Source of the DNA: Aquatica leii
Lineage: Eukaryota; Arthropoda; Insecta; Coleoptera; Lampyridae
Reading direction: 5' to 3'
DNA: 64,000 bases
Assembly (NCBI GenBank): GCA_035610365.1
Contig: CM069432.1
Span: 263,001,177 to 263,065,176, forward strand
In this document: one piece after another, positions 12,180-25,190 of the stretch
How the letters are laid out: each line of letters begins with the position of its first letter
Numbering within the stretch: position 1 is the stretch's first letter
Translations under genes and position numbers: made by a program
Notes under the pieces: generated by a model
Database searches by the model: none
What the model was told of the DNA's origin: nothing
The model's input: only the letters and a program-made list of their open reading frames with translations

Positions 12180-15100
12180 CCTGCGTTTAAGAAGTTTAAA
12201 ACAAGAAACAATTTTCCAATTCTCACTAGTCTGGAAAGGTTCAATGACCACATAATCTGTGGTTTCAGAACCAACAAAATCTTACGACTATACGCGTAAT
12301 ATTCCAATCAACAAAATAATTCCAGACATCAAAAGAGAACATAGAGATGTCAATGAATTAATTTCGAAAATTCATAGTGTCAAAAAGTCAAAAGCAGTGA
12401 GAAAGTGTACCAGTAAAAAGACTTAAACGATAAGATAAAGATTTGTGAACGAAAAAAGCAAAAAACTGTAAAACAACTTTAAAAAAACTGATAAAAAAAC
12501 GGTGCGGAATTTGCCCTTACTTAAGAAGTTTAAAAAAAAACAATCTTCCAATTCTCACTAGTCTGAAAAGGTTCAATGACTGTCAACCTTATAACCTGTG
12601 GTTTCATAACCATCAAAATCTTACGACTATACTACTTAATCTTCCAATTAACAAAATAATTCCAGACCTCAAAAGAGAAGATAAAGATGCCTACAAATAA
12701 ATTTGGGAAAACTCTTAGTGTCAAGACACAGTTTCTATCAATTAATTTTCGATTACACAAAGTTAAAAGCAGTGAGAAAGTGTGTCCGTAGTAAGACTAA
12801 AACAAAAAGATTAAAAGGTTTATGAATAAAAATAATAAGAATGTCAATAATCGAGAAAAATCGTGAAAAACAGTGCAGAAATTGACCTTCGTTAAACAAA
12901 AAACGATTTTCCGATTCTCACTAATCTGGGAAGGTTCAATGACTATCAACCAAATAACCTGTGGTTTCAAACCATCAAAATTTTATGACTATACGCTTTA
13001 TCTTCCAATCAACAAAATAATTCCCAGATTTCAAGATCGAGTTGCCAATAAATGAATTTCGAAAAGCTCATAGTGTCAGAACACAATTGCTGCTTTCAAT
13101 GAATTTTCGATTACATAAAGTTAAAAGTAGTGAGAAAGTGTGCCAGTAGAAAAGCTTAAACAAAAACAGCGAAAGGTTTGTGAACAAAAACAGTAAAAGA
13201 CTGCAAAACAACCTAGAAAAATTGATGAAAAATAGTGGAAAACTTTATCTTCGCTAAGAAGTTTAAAAAAACGATATTCCGATTCTCGCTAGTCTAAGAA
13301 GATTCAGTGACTATGAACCACATAACCTGTAGTTTCAGAACCATCAAACTCGTACGACTGTAGGCTTAATTTTTCAATCAACAAAATCATTACAGATATG
13401 AAAAGGGAAGATAGAGATGCCCATGAATAGATTTCAAAAAACTCATGTTGTCAGAATGCAGTTGCTATGGATGAATTTTCGATTACGTCAAGTTAAAAAC
13501 AGTGAGGAAGTGTTCCAGTAGAAAAGCTTGAACAAAAACAGCGAAAAGTTTCTGAACAAAAACAGTTAAAAGACTAAAATAACCTAGAAAAAATGATGAA
13601 AAACAGTGCAGAACTTGCCCCTCGATAGGATTAAACCAAAAACGAGTTTCTAATTCTCACTAGTCTAGGAAGATTCAGTGACTATAAACCACATAACCTA
13701 CAATCAACAAAACAATTCCAGATATCAAAAAAGAAGATAAAGATGTCCATGAATAGATTTCGAAAAACTCAGTGTTAGGACACAGTTTCTATCAATTAAT
13801 TCTCGACTACATAAAGTTAGAAGCAGTGCGGAAGGTGCCAGTAGAAAAGCTTGAACAAAAAGAGCAAAAAGTTTGTGAACAAAAACAGTAAAAGACTGGA
13901 AAATAACCTAGAAAAATTGACGAAAAACAGTGCAAAAAGTTCCCTTCGTTAAGAAGTTTTAAAAAAACGATATTCCGATTCTTACTAGTCTGAGAAGCTT
14001 CAGTGACTATGAACCATGTAACCTGTGGTTTTAGAACCATCAAAATGGTAACTTAAACTCGTATTGTCAGAACACAGTCATCAATGAAATTTCAATTACA
14101 CAAAGTTAAAAGTAGTGAGGATGTGTGTTAGTAGAAACTTGAACGAAAACATAGCAATGTTTGTAAACAAAAACAGTAAAAAACTGTAAAATAACCTAGA
14201 AAAATGAATGAAAAACAGTGCAGAACTTAACCCTCGTAAAGAAATTTAAACAAAAAAACGATTTTCCGATTCTCACTAGTCTGGATTCACATAACCTGTG
14301 GTTTCAGAACCATCAAACTCTGTCGACTGTGCGCTTAATTTTTCATAAACAAAATTAACACGACAAGAGATGCCTATGAATAGATTTCAAGATATTCATA
14401 GTGTGAGGACACAGTTGCTATCAATTTATTTTCAATTACACATAGTTAAAAGCAGTGAGGATGTGTGTTAGTAGAAACTTGAACGAAAACATAGCAATGT
14501 TTGTGAACAAAAACAGTAAAAAACTGTAAAATAACTTAGAAAAATTAATGAAAAACAGTGCAGAACTTACCCCTCGTTAAGAAATTTAAACAAAAAAACG
14601 ATTTTTCGATTCTCACTAGTCTGGATTCACATAACCTGTGGTTTCAGAACCATCAAACTCTGTCGACTGTACGCTTAATTTTTCATAAACAAAATTAACA
14701 CAAGATAGAGATGCCTATGAATAGATATCAAGACATTCATAGCGTGAGGACACAGTTGCTATCAATTTATTTTCAATTACACATAGTTAAAAGCAGTGAG
14801 GATGTGTGTTAGTAGAAACTTAAACAAAAACATAGCAATGTTTGTGAACAAAAACAGTAAAAAACTGTAAAATAACCTAGAAAAATTAATGAAAAACAGT
14901 GCAGAACTTACCCCTCGTTAAGAAATTTAAACAAAAAAACGATTTTCCGATTCTCACTAGTCTGGATTCACATAACCTGTGGTTTCAGAACCATCAAACT
15001 CTGTCGACTGTACGCTTAATTTTTCATAAACAAAATTAACACGACAAGAGATGCCTATAAATAGACTTCAAGACATTCATAGTGTGAGGACACAGCTGCT

Positions 15101-15665
15101 ATCAATTAATTTTCAATTACACATAGTTAAAAGCAGTGAGGATGTGGTGCTAGTATAAAAATTTGAACGAAAAGATCAAAAGGTTTGTAAGCACAAACAG
15201 CAAAAGACTGTAAAATAACCTAGAAAAATTGATGAAAAGCAGTGTGGAACTTTAAACAAGAAATGATTTTCCGATTCTCACTAATCTAAAAAAAATTCAA
15301 TGTCCACACAACCTGTGGTTTCAGAAACATCAAAATCTAACGACTATACGGTAATATTTCAATCAACAAAATAATCCCAGACATCAAAAGAGAAGATAGA
15401 AATGCCAATAAATGAATTTCGAGAAACTCTTAGTCAGAACATAGTTACTATCAATTAATTTTTGATTACATCAAGTTAAAAACAGTGAGAAAGTGTGCCA
15501 GTAGAATGAACAAAAAGATCGAAAAGTTTGTGAACAACACAGTAGAAGACCTTAAAATAACTTAAAAGAATTCAGTTCACGCTAAGAAGTTGAAACAAAA
15601 AAAAAAGATTTTCCGATTCTCATTAGTCTGGGAAGGTTCAATGCCTATCAACTACATAACGTGCG
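12180..15665 (+). repeat. Satellite family A tandem array
   Basis: Ten head-to-tail monomers are marked by the block TTCTCACTAGTCTG or close variants at about 12220, 12551, 12915, 13283, 13650, 13978, 14268, 14610, 14952, 15276 and 15617. Spacings range from 290 to 368 bp, with a typical unit of about 340 bp. Each unit also carries ACCATCAAA, an AACAAAATAATTCCAGAC block, a GTTAAAAGCAGTGAG block and CAGTGCAGAAC. Divergence between most units is moderate, with small indels. The array ends just before the Tigger-like element. I see no protein-coding function, and the short open frames inside it differ from unit to unit. Confidence 0.9.
14040..15125 (+). repeat. Homogenised sub-array of satellite A
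   Basis: Three consecutive units share the same loss of about 20 bases after the CTAGTCTG block (reading CTAGTCTGGATTCACATAAC) and the variant AAACTCTGTCGACTG. They are nearly identical to each other, with a 342-bp spacing (14268, 14610, 14952). This marks a recent local amplification within an otherwise diverged array. Confidence 0.75.
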
Positions 15666-15789
15666 GTTTGAACAGAACAGGGTTCATATTCAGACCAATT
15701 CTATAACATGTTTCTTTTGAAGATTTTGACCAGGCCACGAACGAAACCTAAGTTTTCAACTAAGAGTTTAATAACTAAACAATAACAAA

Positions 15790-17270
15790 ATGGGCATAAA
15801 ACCTGCCAGAACCTTTAAAACGTTACAAAGATTACTGAAAGAACAACAGGAAAGTGACTTAGAACCAGAAGAAGTAGCTCGCAAAAAAACCTCTGTTGTA
15901 GAAGAAGCTAGAAGAGGAATTTATGGAATATATTTTGAAAATGGAAGCTGCTTATTAGGGATTAACAGGAAAAGATATTAGAAAGATGGCCTACAATCGA
16001 TCTGTAAGAAATGGAATGACTCATCACTCTAATAATAGAATTTTAGAGCGTTTATGGATGGACGCTTTCCTAAATTTCTGTTCGAAGACCATCTGGAACG
16101 TCATTTTCTAGAGCACTGAGGTTTAAAAAAGAAAATGTAGAGATCTTCTTCAATAATCTAAAAGAGGAATATAAGAAGCATAACTTTTCACCTCACAGGA
16201 TCTATAATGTAGACGAGTCGATCGTGTGAAGTAAAGTAGCAGAAGTGGTTCAAAAAAGGAGAAGAGGCAAATTGCACCCTTACATCTGGTGATCGAGGTT
16301 CCCTCGTGTTGTTCATTGCGGTTATGAGCGCTGGTGGTATCAGTATGCCGATCTATCCAAGAAAAAATAGGAACGATCAGTTGATGCGAGGTACTCTACC
16401 AAGATCTACATAAGCAGTGCATCCCAGTGGATGAGTGCAACAAATTCTATTTACTGAATGCACGAAACATTTTATTACATTTGTGAAGCCAACAGAAGTA
16501 ACACGCCACACGAGTAATCTAATGCGATTAACTTAGCCAGAATAAATCACATTTCCATCATTTCTTTACCACCACACGCCACAGTCGCACATAACATTTA
16601 TGGACACATTCAAAGTTTATTACACCGACGAAATTAGAAACTGGCTAAGCCAAAATCAACGACCTCTTACACAAATCGATCTAGCAGAACTGCTTGAAAA
16701 TGCATGTTTAAAATCACAGACTGGGGAAACCGCTGCAAATGAATTTAAAGCAACATTTTTTCGAATGCTGACTTCTTAGCTGAACAAATAAATGCTGAAA
16801 AGAACCAGGTTGTTCTAGAAGATTTGCATCACCATTTGACATTTCTCCTATCCCCACAATTAGAAAAAATCTACGACATGTAGACCACAGCCATCAGTCA
16901 CAGTTAATCAGTGCTTCGCCGTACAAAAATGAGCTTGAAGAGTCCCAGTCTGCAACTCCAAAAAGAAAAACTTCAAATATTATTTAAAAAAGTACCGACC
17001 ATGAAGAGAAAGAAAATCGACAGTGATAAAAAAATCTGACGAAGGGGCAGAATTTGTTCCCACCGATGACGACATTGAGGATGAAGACATCGGTCAACAT
17101 ACTCCAGATGACACGGACGCTGTTTGCATATTTTGTAGTGGATGTTTTTCTAATGAATAAAGAGGTGAGCTTTGAGTACAGTGCATGATGTGCAATGTGT
17201 GGTCTCCTGAGCAATGTCTAGGTGTTGAAAAAGATTTTTATTTGTGATGAGGATGATGCCAATAACGTGT
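15790..17270 (+). pseudogene. Tigger/pogo-type (DDE_1) transposase relic
   Basis: The ATG at 15790 opens a 63-codon frame; homology then continues in changing frames to about 17270, close to the usual length of about 480 codons. Readable pieces are RLWMDAF (about 16049), KENVEIFFNNLKEEYKKHNF with RIYNVDES (about 16125-16220, first catalytic Asp in NVDE), LTSGDRGSLV and MSAGGISMPIYPR (about 16280-16365), a HPSG motif (about 16420), INLARINHISIISLPPHAT (about 16530-16580), and NEFKATFFRM (about 16740). The tail has CIFCSGC and QCMMCNVWSPEQCLG (about 17130-17225), the cysteine-rich PHD-like end found in insect members. Many stops and frameshifts make it inactive. I could not identify terminal inverted repeats. 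Confidence 0.85.
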
Positions 17271-18586
17271 TACCTATGTTTTTTATTAATATACTTCGTA
17301 AAACATTTATTTTTTTATTTTAAATTACCAGGGGCCCAATACTATACCCCAAACCAAAGAAATACAAAAGAAACAGTGACACAACAAAAACTTTATTTCT
17401 TATAACATTTAAGGATAAAATTTGCAAATTATGATTTTCAAAATTATTAGCAAAAATCAAAACTAGTGCTAATATTCACACCTTCGTATACATTGATTAG
17501 ATAATTATAAGTTTTCATACAAGAAATGGACAGGTGTATTACAGTTTACAAATTAATTACGTAGTTTGTTTAGATAAACACAGAAATCGATACTTGTATT
17601 AACGTTGATTCTGAAAAAAAATGTATTTGTAATCCTTTGGTTTCCGGTGTTACCAGATAAGATAATTGTAATCTTTTAAAGCAAGTAGTCCATGTATAAA
17701 GTCGATCTTTCCAAGCTTCCTATGATCTTGAAACGTAAAAGAAAAGTAGCATAGATACGAGCCCAAATTGTATGTAATATAATTTAGATTTGGGCAGAAC
17801 AAAGAAATTGTAATTAGAATACCTAACGACGCGATAAAATAATTTGGATACAAAAGACCAATACACAAAGAACGGAAACAGATTTGAAATAAGCACACTT
17901 CTATCTAATTGTGTAGAATTTATTATTGCTTAGATATTTTAACAAAAGTAATTGTCCGAATACTTTCAAACGAGTGAATGGCGAATTTTGAATTTGATAG
18001 CGTTAAAATAAAGATTGGGAAAATTAGGTCACGGGACCAAGGAAAATAAAACCACATCCAGCGAGGAAGGATTCTAATATGCGATTATCGAAACCAAGAC
18101 AGTAGTGCATTTAAGTGCCCATTTACTACAACAAATAAGGTTAGACAAGCACTTCAGTACAAAATCCTCACTATCAACATAACAAAGATATTGTTTTTAT
18201 CTTTTTTTAATAATGCCGCTTATCAAACAAATTATAAAACAGAGGAGACTATTGAAATTATTTTATTACTTTTTGCTTTTGATCTTTAAAGTACGTACAC
18301 AAAACACAATCTTATCGTCTCATGATACCACAGTACAAATATAACAACAGAGTTTCCTACATCGTCATTAATGGATAAGACTACTTCCTCCACACGTAGA
18401 AATCTACCCAAAATTAAAACAGCACAAAAATAATTCTTGCTATTACAACAAGAAAACAAAAAAAAGCGTATAGGTTAATAACCGACAAATTACACACGAT
18501 AAACCTTGTAACATCCAAGGTCGCTTTGATTAAAACATAATTGCTTTTAAATGCCACTATCAAAAAACCTTAGAGGCGGAGCTTAC

Positions 18587-18625
18587 CGTTTAAGTTGCCT
18601 TGGCATTGAGTAATAGTTTTCTCAC
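18587..18625 (-). other. Candidate short exon with start codon
   Basis: On the minus strand, a pyrimidine-rich acceptor (GTTTTTGTTTCAG, ending at 18626) is followed by 39 nt and then a strong donor GTAAGC starting at 18586. The 39 nt contain an ATG (18606-18604) that would give MPRQLK and then end two bases into a codon. No downstream partner exon was identified, so this is a splice-signal observation only. Confidence 0.2.
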
Positions 18626-18919
18626 CTGAAACAAAAACGTCGCATTAGAAATTGATCAAAGCAATTGCTACTTATCTATTTTTTTCTGATAACAAAATGC
18701 TAAAATAATTTGGTGATATCATCCTTATTATTGTCGTTTATAAACAATCGTGACCTATTTATTGAAAAATAATCGACACTTTTTGGTATTATTTCGATAA
18801 TAACGCGTCGCTGCGACGTACTCATTAAAAGACTTGAAGACGAAATTTTCATTCATCTCACGCGAGTTTGGTTTCGTCGATATTGGACCGATAAAAGTTT
18901 AATTACAAAATGCGCGTAC

Positions 18920-18945
18920 CTTTGTGGAGTCAGGGAAATTTCCAT
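18920..18945 (-). other. Candidate first coding exon
   Basis: On the minus strand an ATG at 18945-18943 begins the peptide MEISLTPQ, followed by AG and a donor GTACGC at 18919. It ends in the same codon phase as the candidate starts at 30463-30465 and 18604-18606. This could reflect alternative first exons of one gene or chance. No family is recognised. Confidence 0.15.
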
Positions 18946-20079
18946 TAGGGGAAAGAAACACGTGGGAGCATCGATCTTTTTCTTTTAAATATTATAACTG
19001 ATTCACTACCCTCTTGTACGCACAGTGAGTCATCGTAGAATCCACAACGCACACGAAAAACTCGCAGTTTTATTTTGTCGGATAAGAATAATTTAACGTC
19101 TATGACCGTGACAGTGTCAACTGGAGTCAGTGGCCAAGTCGTAAATATAGCAAAAGCTATAGTGGGGTACGCTACTATCAACTTAGTTCCAACTTAAAAA
19201 GATTTATCTTCGTAGGCCTTGCCCCCCACCCACACGTACATTATCGCCTTTCTCGTTCTACTAATTTTTGTTGTGATTAAACAAATTAACAACAAAAATT
19301 CTATCGTATACGATGGTTACTAAAAATAAATTCTTGTAAAAACATCGGAGTGGGCGTAGTTCGTTTTAATGAAGCAATTTGATTTACGACTAGCGCCACC
19401 TATTTTAAGAGTTCAATTTATGTCGAAAGTATAAAAATATGTGTTATAGAATGTATTAATAGAAAAAACAAAAATTTTACAAGTCATGGCGGCCGCGATA
19501 ATGGTCAATTTTAAAAATAACCTGCGAGTACTTGCACTACATTTCAACTCCCAAGAAACCCAAATATAATTTATGAATCAAATTTTAAAGATCAGTTATT
19601 AATGTAAAACATAAATATATATATATAAAAAAAAACCAAAGTAAACGTGCTGTGACCTGAATCCAAAGATAAATTTTTGAGGAAAAATTATTTGAACTAT
19701 GAAAGTCTCGCTGCGCTGTATTTTTCATAATTTTGGCAGATAGAAAGTAGTCCTTACCCGTCCAGAAGTTGAATGTAAAAAATGCTTTTCTATTTATAGT
19801 TTTTTACACAATTCGTCGATCCTGAAATCCTCAATCATTTCTCATCCAACTCAGAGGATCAATGACTAAGTAGTTCGTTTATTAAAAAAGAATTACTCCT
19901 TAAACCTGCTACCGCACATGTAGTAAAAAATATTCATTCGCCCTGTGTTAATAAAAGAAAAAACCAATGTCTTAGATTACCTCGTTTGAAATTAGCTACG
20001 ATGTAGAAATTTAGGGTTAAGTTACGTTAAATTTAGTTAGATTACGTTACATCGCATTTGATTAGGTTAAAGTAGGGTA

Positions 20080-23000
20080 TAATATTGCCCCCTAGCAGTG
20101 GTCAATTAATTAAACTCATTGCCGTGCTGTCCTTGTATGCAAATTTGAAAATTAGAAATATTACTCGGCTGTTACACTATCAGTTTTTGATTCAACATAA
20201 AAAAAAAAAACGATTATATTTAAAACCAAATCAAAGTAGTCTAAGCGGCAATTTTTTTTTTCATTTGTTATTACATGGCGACCACAGCCCCCCTTAGTTT
20301 TCAACACAAGTCAAAGTTTGATCAATTGCCAGTAACTACGAAACAAACTTAATTCGTTTATGAGATTATCGTGATCATCTTGCGAATTCGAATGATAAAA
20401 AAACATTTAGATTTTATTAAACAAAGAGTCATTTAATAATTCGTGTCCTTTTTTAACGTTTTTTGAAGTTCTGTGATATTTGAGAATGACTAACATTCGG
20501 CAACTAGACAAAAAAACTAAATCAATCGTTACAAAACGTAATTTTTTTATGTTGTTTAGCGGTTTTCCTTTATAGGAAAAATACAAAATATACCAAAAAG
20601 TAATCACAACACATTGACCTCATCAGGCCGCTTGTTTCCGTCTGTCCACTGTATTTATGAGCGTTTGATCAATTGTTAGTAACCACGACATGCTAAACTT
20701 AAAACAAAAACATTTTTATTGATGTGTTTAACGTAAAATTTCTAAAAATTAGATGATAACTTTATTTATAATTTTGTTTCCCATGTATTATCAGTTTACA
20801 CAATAATAAAGAAACAATAGTTTAAAATATCACATTTGATATATTTTTATAATTATATAGGGAAGTATTTTATGTCGTGTATCTAAAAGTACAAGAAAAT
20901 TTAAAAATTAAATTTCTTTTTAACTAAGACGCAAGAAAATGCGTAAACTAAATTCAAGCCTAAATTAAAAAAACTGAAGCTGTCGAACAAAAGTTCGCTT
21001 CTAACGCTTACATTATTCTTTAATTTTGACTTAGAATACATCGTGAAAATAAAAGCAACAGCAGCCACGTTACGTCATGTCGCATGTTAGGCTCTGTCCA
21101 CTGTATTTATTATTAAGTTGTCAAAGTTTGATCAAGTGTAAGTAGCCACGAAACGGTCAATTTACAACTTAATTTGTTTATAAAATTATCATCTTTAGAA
21201 CGAAAATGACAAAACCTTCAATGTTTTAAAATCATTATAATAATTAAAACAAAATAATCCAATATTATTCTTGGTAAATTCTCGTCGTTCAAAATTATCA
21301 TTTAAGTATAATAGCAGTAAAATAAAAGTAGGTAATGTAGATGTAAACTTTTTGCTTTTACACGATGTTATTTTATTTATTTCTTTAAATCCAATTGTAC
21401 CGCAATAACTAAAGCAGCACCCGCCACGCCTCGCAATGCCACATTCAGTTAATACGTTTAGAAAAACAATTAAATAATTACAAAGTTACGTTCGCTGTGC
21501 GATTTAACATTAATTTTCGATGTCATTTTTGAGATACATATAAAGAATAAGCATAAATTAACCTATAATACTTAATAAATTCTCGTCAAAAATATCAGCT
21601 GTATGTAGAAACACAATATTTAAAAATTAAACTTTTTTTTGTATATTAATCGTGATTTAAATAACTCACTACTGTGAGTGTCCCAGAACGTATGATCAAA
21701 ATTTATTAAATTGTAACAGTAATATAATGTATACTCTTTGCGTTTAGACGCTATGTTATTCTTTATTTTTTTAAATCCGATGTCACTTGTTTACTTCTGT
21801 GTACTGTACTTTTGAGTTCGTTCAATTCTCGATAATCGCAACGTCCAGTTATCAGTAATTTTGAGATACATGTAAAGAATGAGCAAAAAAATAAACCTAT
21901 CCTCACGCACAGATCCAGGTATTGGTCCACCTGGCCCAGCCGGAAAAAATAATTTTTTAGAAAAACTACTGCACTGTACACTATTCCCAACACAGTAGTT
22001 TTATATTTTAATGAATTCACATATGCTGCACAATATATAAAACAAACGATGCGAACGTGATCCAAACATAAATAAAAATATATCTCTACACTATTTATTT
22101 GTTTGCTGGGTTATGTTATTCTGGTGCCCCCCCCCCCTTCAATGTTCCTACATCCGTACCTGCCTATACTATTTTGCGTTTACACGCTATAGTATTATTC
22201 TTTATTTTTTTAAATGTCATTGTACCGTCATAACTAAAGCAGCACCCGCCACGCCTTGTAATGTCACTTGTTTACGTCTGTGTACTGTAATTATGAGTTC
22301 GTTCAATTAATTAATTTAAAAAAACCAATTAAAAAAATTACAAAGTTAAGTTGGCTGTAAGTCTAAACGATATGGAAATTAACATTAGTTTTCGGTGTTT
22401 TAAAATCTTCATTTTTGAGATACTTATAAAAAATAAGCAAAAAAGAATTATTATTAGTCTTGGTACATTCGCGTCGTCAAAAGTATCAACTAAGTAAGTT
22501 AATCTTCCTTGAAGTAGAAACACAACATTTAGAAACAATTTTTCCGTCACGCCTCGTAATGTCACTTGTTTGCTTCTATGTACTGTATGTATGAGTTCAT
22601 TTAATTGTCCATAACCGCAACGTTCAGTTAATAATTTAAAAGGTCTAACTAATGTACGATTTAACATTAGCTTTTAATGTTTTAAAATCACGCACATTAA
22701 GATTCAGCAAAAAAATAAACCTATACTACAATTTGTAAATTCTCGTCCTCAAAAATATCAGCTGAGTAAGCTAATCATCCATTTACAAATTCCTGATTTA
22801 AATAACTGGACTAATTCTACAGTAATAAGTAGTGGCGGCTTCTTTGTTAGGTCATTTGTTCAATGACCCTCCAAAGAATTGATAAAAATTACGTTGCTTT
22901 ATATTAAAAATATTATAAACGATAATAATCATTTTACCTATTTCAAAATTAAATAAAATGACCTTAAATATAAAATTTTATCAAATAAGAATACGTCTTA

Positions 23001-25190
23001 AATTGTACATGTTAGAATAACCCTCCTGCAGCAATTGCCATTAGCCACTGGTAATAAGTGTCCCAAAACCTAAGATCCCAATTTACAAAAAATTGTAGTA
23101 TTAAAATAAAAGTATGTATTAAATACTGTTTGTGTTTACACGCTGTGTTCTTATTCTTTATTTTTGTAAATTTGATTGTACCGTCATAACTAAAGCAACA
23201 CTCGCCACGCCTTGTAATATTACCTATTTCTTCCGTGAACGGTAGTTATGAGTTCAATTGTCAATAACCGCAACATTTAGTTAATCTTATTTAAGAAAAT
23301 TACAAAGTTAAGTTGGCTGTGAGTCTAAACGATGTGTGATTTAATGTTAGTTTTCGATGTTTTAATAGACAAAAAACACGCATATAGTACTAGATCATAT
23401 ACGTAGAAACAAAAAATTTAGAGATTAAACTTTTTGTTGTATTAGTTCGTGATTTAAATAATTCGATTAATTGAAATACAGTGCTTCTATAGTAATAAGG
23501 GTTCCAAAATCTAAGATCTCAATTACCAATTGTTTTGGTAAAATAAAACTATGTAATAAATACTTTTTGTCTTTACCTACAATGTTCTTATTCCTTAGTT
23601 TTTTAATTCTGATTGTACAGTCAATGTCAAACTAAAGCAGCTCCCGCCACGCCTCGTAATGTCACTTGTCTACTCTATTTATGAGTTCGTTGAATTGTTG
23701 ATAACCGCAATATTCAATTAATACATTTAAAAACACAATTAAAAAAATTATAAAGTTAAGTCTCCTGTGAGTCCAAACGATGTGTATTAGTTTTCAATAT
23801 TTTTGAGATACATATATAGAATACGCAAAAAATATACCATATACACGTATCAGTTAAGTGAGTTAGTAATCCATGTATAATTTAGAAATTAAATTTTTCG
23901 TTGTATATTAATTGACGATTTGAATAACTCGATTAATTGAAACACAGTGCGTCTACAGATATAAGTGTCCCAGAACTTATTCACAATTAACAAAAATTGT
24001 AGCAGTAAAGTAAAAGTATGTAATGTATATTTTTTGCGTTTACACGCTATGTTCTTATTCATAATTTTTTTAAAATCTTATTCTACCGTTATAACTAAAG
24101 TAGCGCCCGTCACGCCTCGCAATTTCACTTGTTTACTTCTGTGTACTGTATTTATGAGTTTAAAAAACAATTTTAAAGAATTAATTTTAAAATCATGTTT
24201 ATGATACCTATGCAGAATGAAGAAAAAAAAAGTAAAATAAAAGTATGTAATATTTTTCTTTCTTTGTTAAAATGTTATTGTACTATTATAACTAAAACAC
24301 CAGTGCCACGCCACGTAATGTCACTTGTTTACTTCTGAGTACTGTACTTACAAGTTCGTTCAATTGTAGGTAACCACAACGTTCCGTTGATAATTTAAAA
24401 AAAAACAATTAAAACATTTACAAAGTTAACCGAGTCTAACATTAGTTTTCGAAGTTTTAAAATCATTATTTTTCAGATACATATAAAGAATGAGCAAAAA
24501 AATAAACCCATTGCTACATTGGTAAATTCTCGTCGTCAAAAATATCAGCTGAGTAAGTTAGTCATTCATGTAGAAATACAACGTTTGGAAATTTAATTTT
24601 TTGTTGTATATGAATTTCTAATTTAAATAACTCGATTAATTAAAATAGCTACAGTGCTTCTACAGTAATAAGTGTTCCAGAACCTATGATCTAAATTTAC
24701 AAAAATTGTAGCAGTAAAATAAAAGTATGTAATGTACTCTTTCGTTGACACGCTATATTCTTATTCTCTAGTTTTTTTTAATCTGATTGTACCGTCACCA
24801 TTAAAGCAGCACCCGCCATGCCTCATAATCTAACTTGTTTATTTTTGTGTACTGTATATATGAGTTTAAAAAAATAATTTTATTATTTTTCTTTATTTTT
24901 TACAATCGGTTTGTACCGTTATAACTAAGACTGCACCGCTACGCCTAGTAATGTCTCTTCTTTACTTCTGCGTACTGTATTTATGTGTTCGTTCAATTGT
25001 CGATTACCACAACGTTCAGTTAATAACTTAAAAAAACAATAAAACAATTTACAAAGTCACTGTGAGTCTAAACGATGTCCGATTTTACATTGTACCGTCA
25101 TAACTAAAGCAGCACCCGCCACGTCTGGTAATGTCACTTGTTTACTTCTGTGTACTGTATTTTATGAGTTCGGCGTTCAGATACTGATAA
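20080..25190 (+). repeat. Satellite-like family B, irregular tandem array
   Basis: A shared block ACTAAAGCAGCACCCGCCAC or close variants occurs at about 21408, 22233, 23189, 23631, 24093, 24291, 24800, 24923 and 25103. It is usually preceded by TGTACCGTCATA and followed by GTCACTTGTTTACTTCTGTG, then TATGAGTTCGTTCAATTG. Longer units also contain TAAATTCTCGTCGTCAAAAA and CAGTGCTTCTACAGTAATAA blocks. Spacings vary from 123 to 956 bp, so many units are truncated or carry extra sequence. Older, more diverged relatives are seen at about 20270, 20640 and 21090 (CTGTCCACTGTATTTAT, TTTGATCAA). An 11-base C run lies at about 22127-22137. No protein function is suggested. Confidence 0.8.

Larger units (their letters stand above)
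17271..20079. other. Unassigned DNA, possible minus-strand gene 5' region
   Basis: No recognised gene family or repeat is visible. It holds two short minus-strand exon candidates (18587-18625 and 18920-18945). A hydrophobic minus-strand open frame at 17650-17898 has no motif I recognise. A TA-rich microsatellite lies at about 19614-19626. Confidence 0.4.

Noticed and set aside
17650..17898. A minus-strand frame with hydrophobic segments followed by a GTAACA donor-like end
   Set aside because: The frame compatible with an internal acceptor does not fit the phase of the upstream candidate exons, and no family is recognised.
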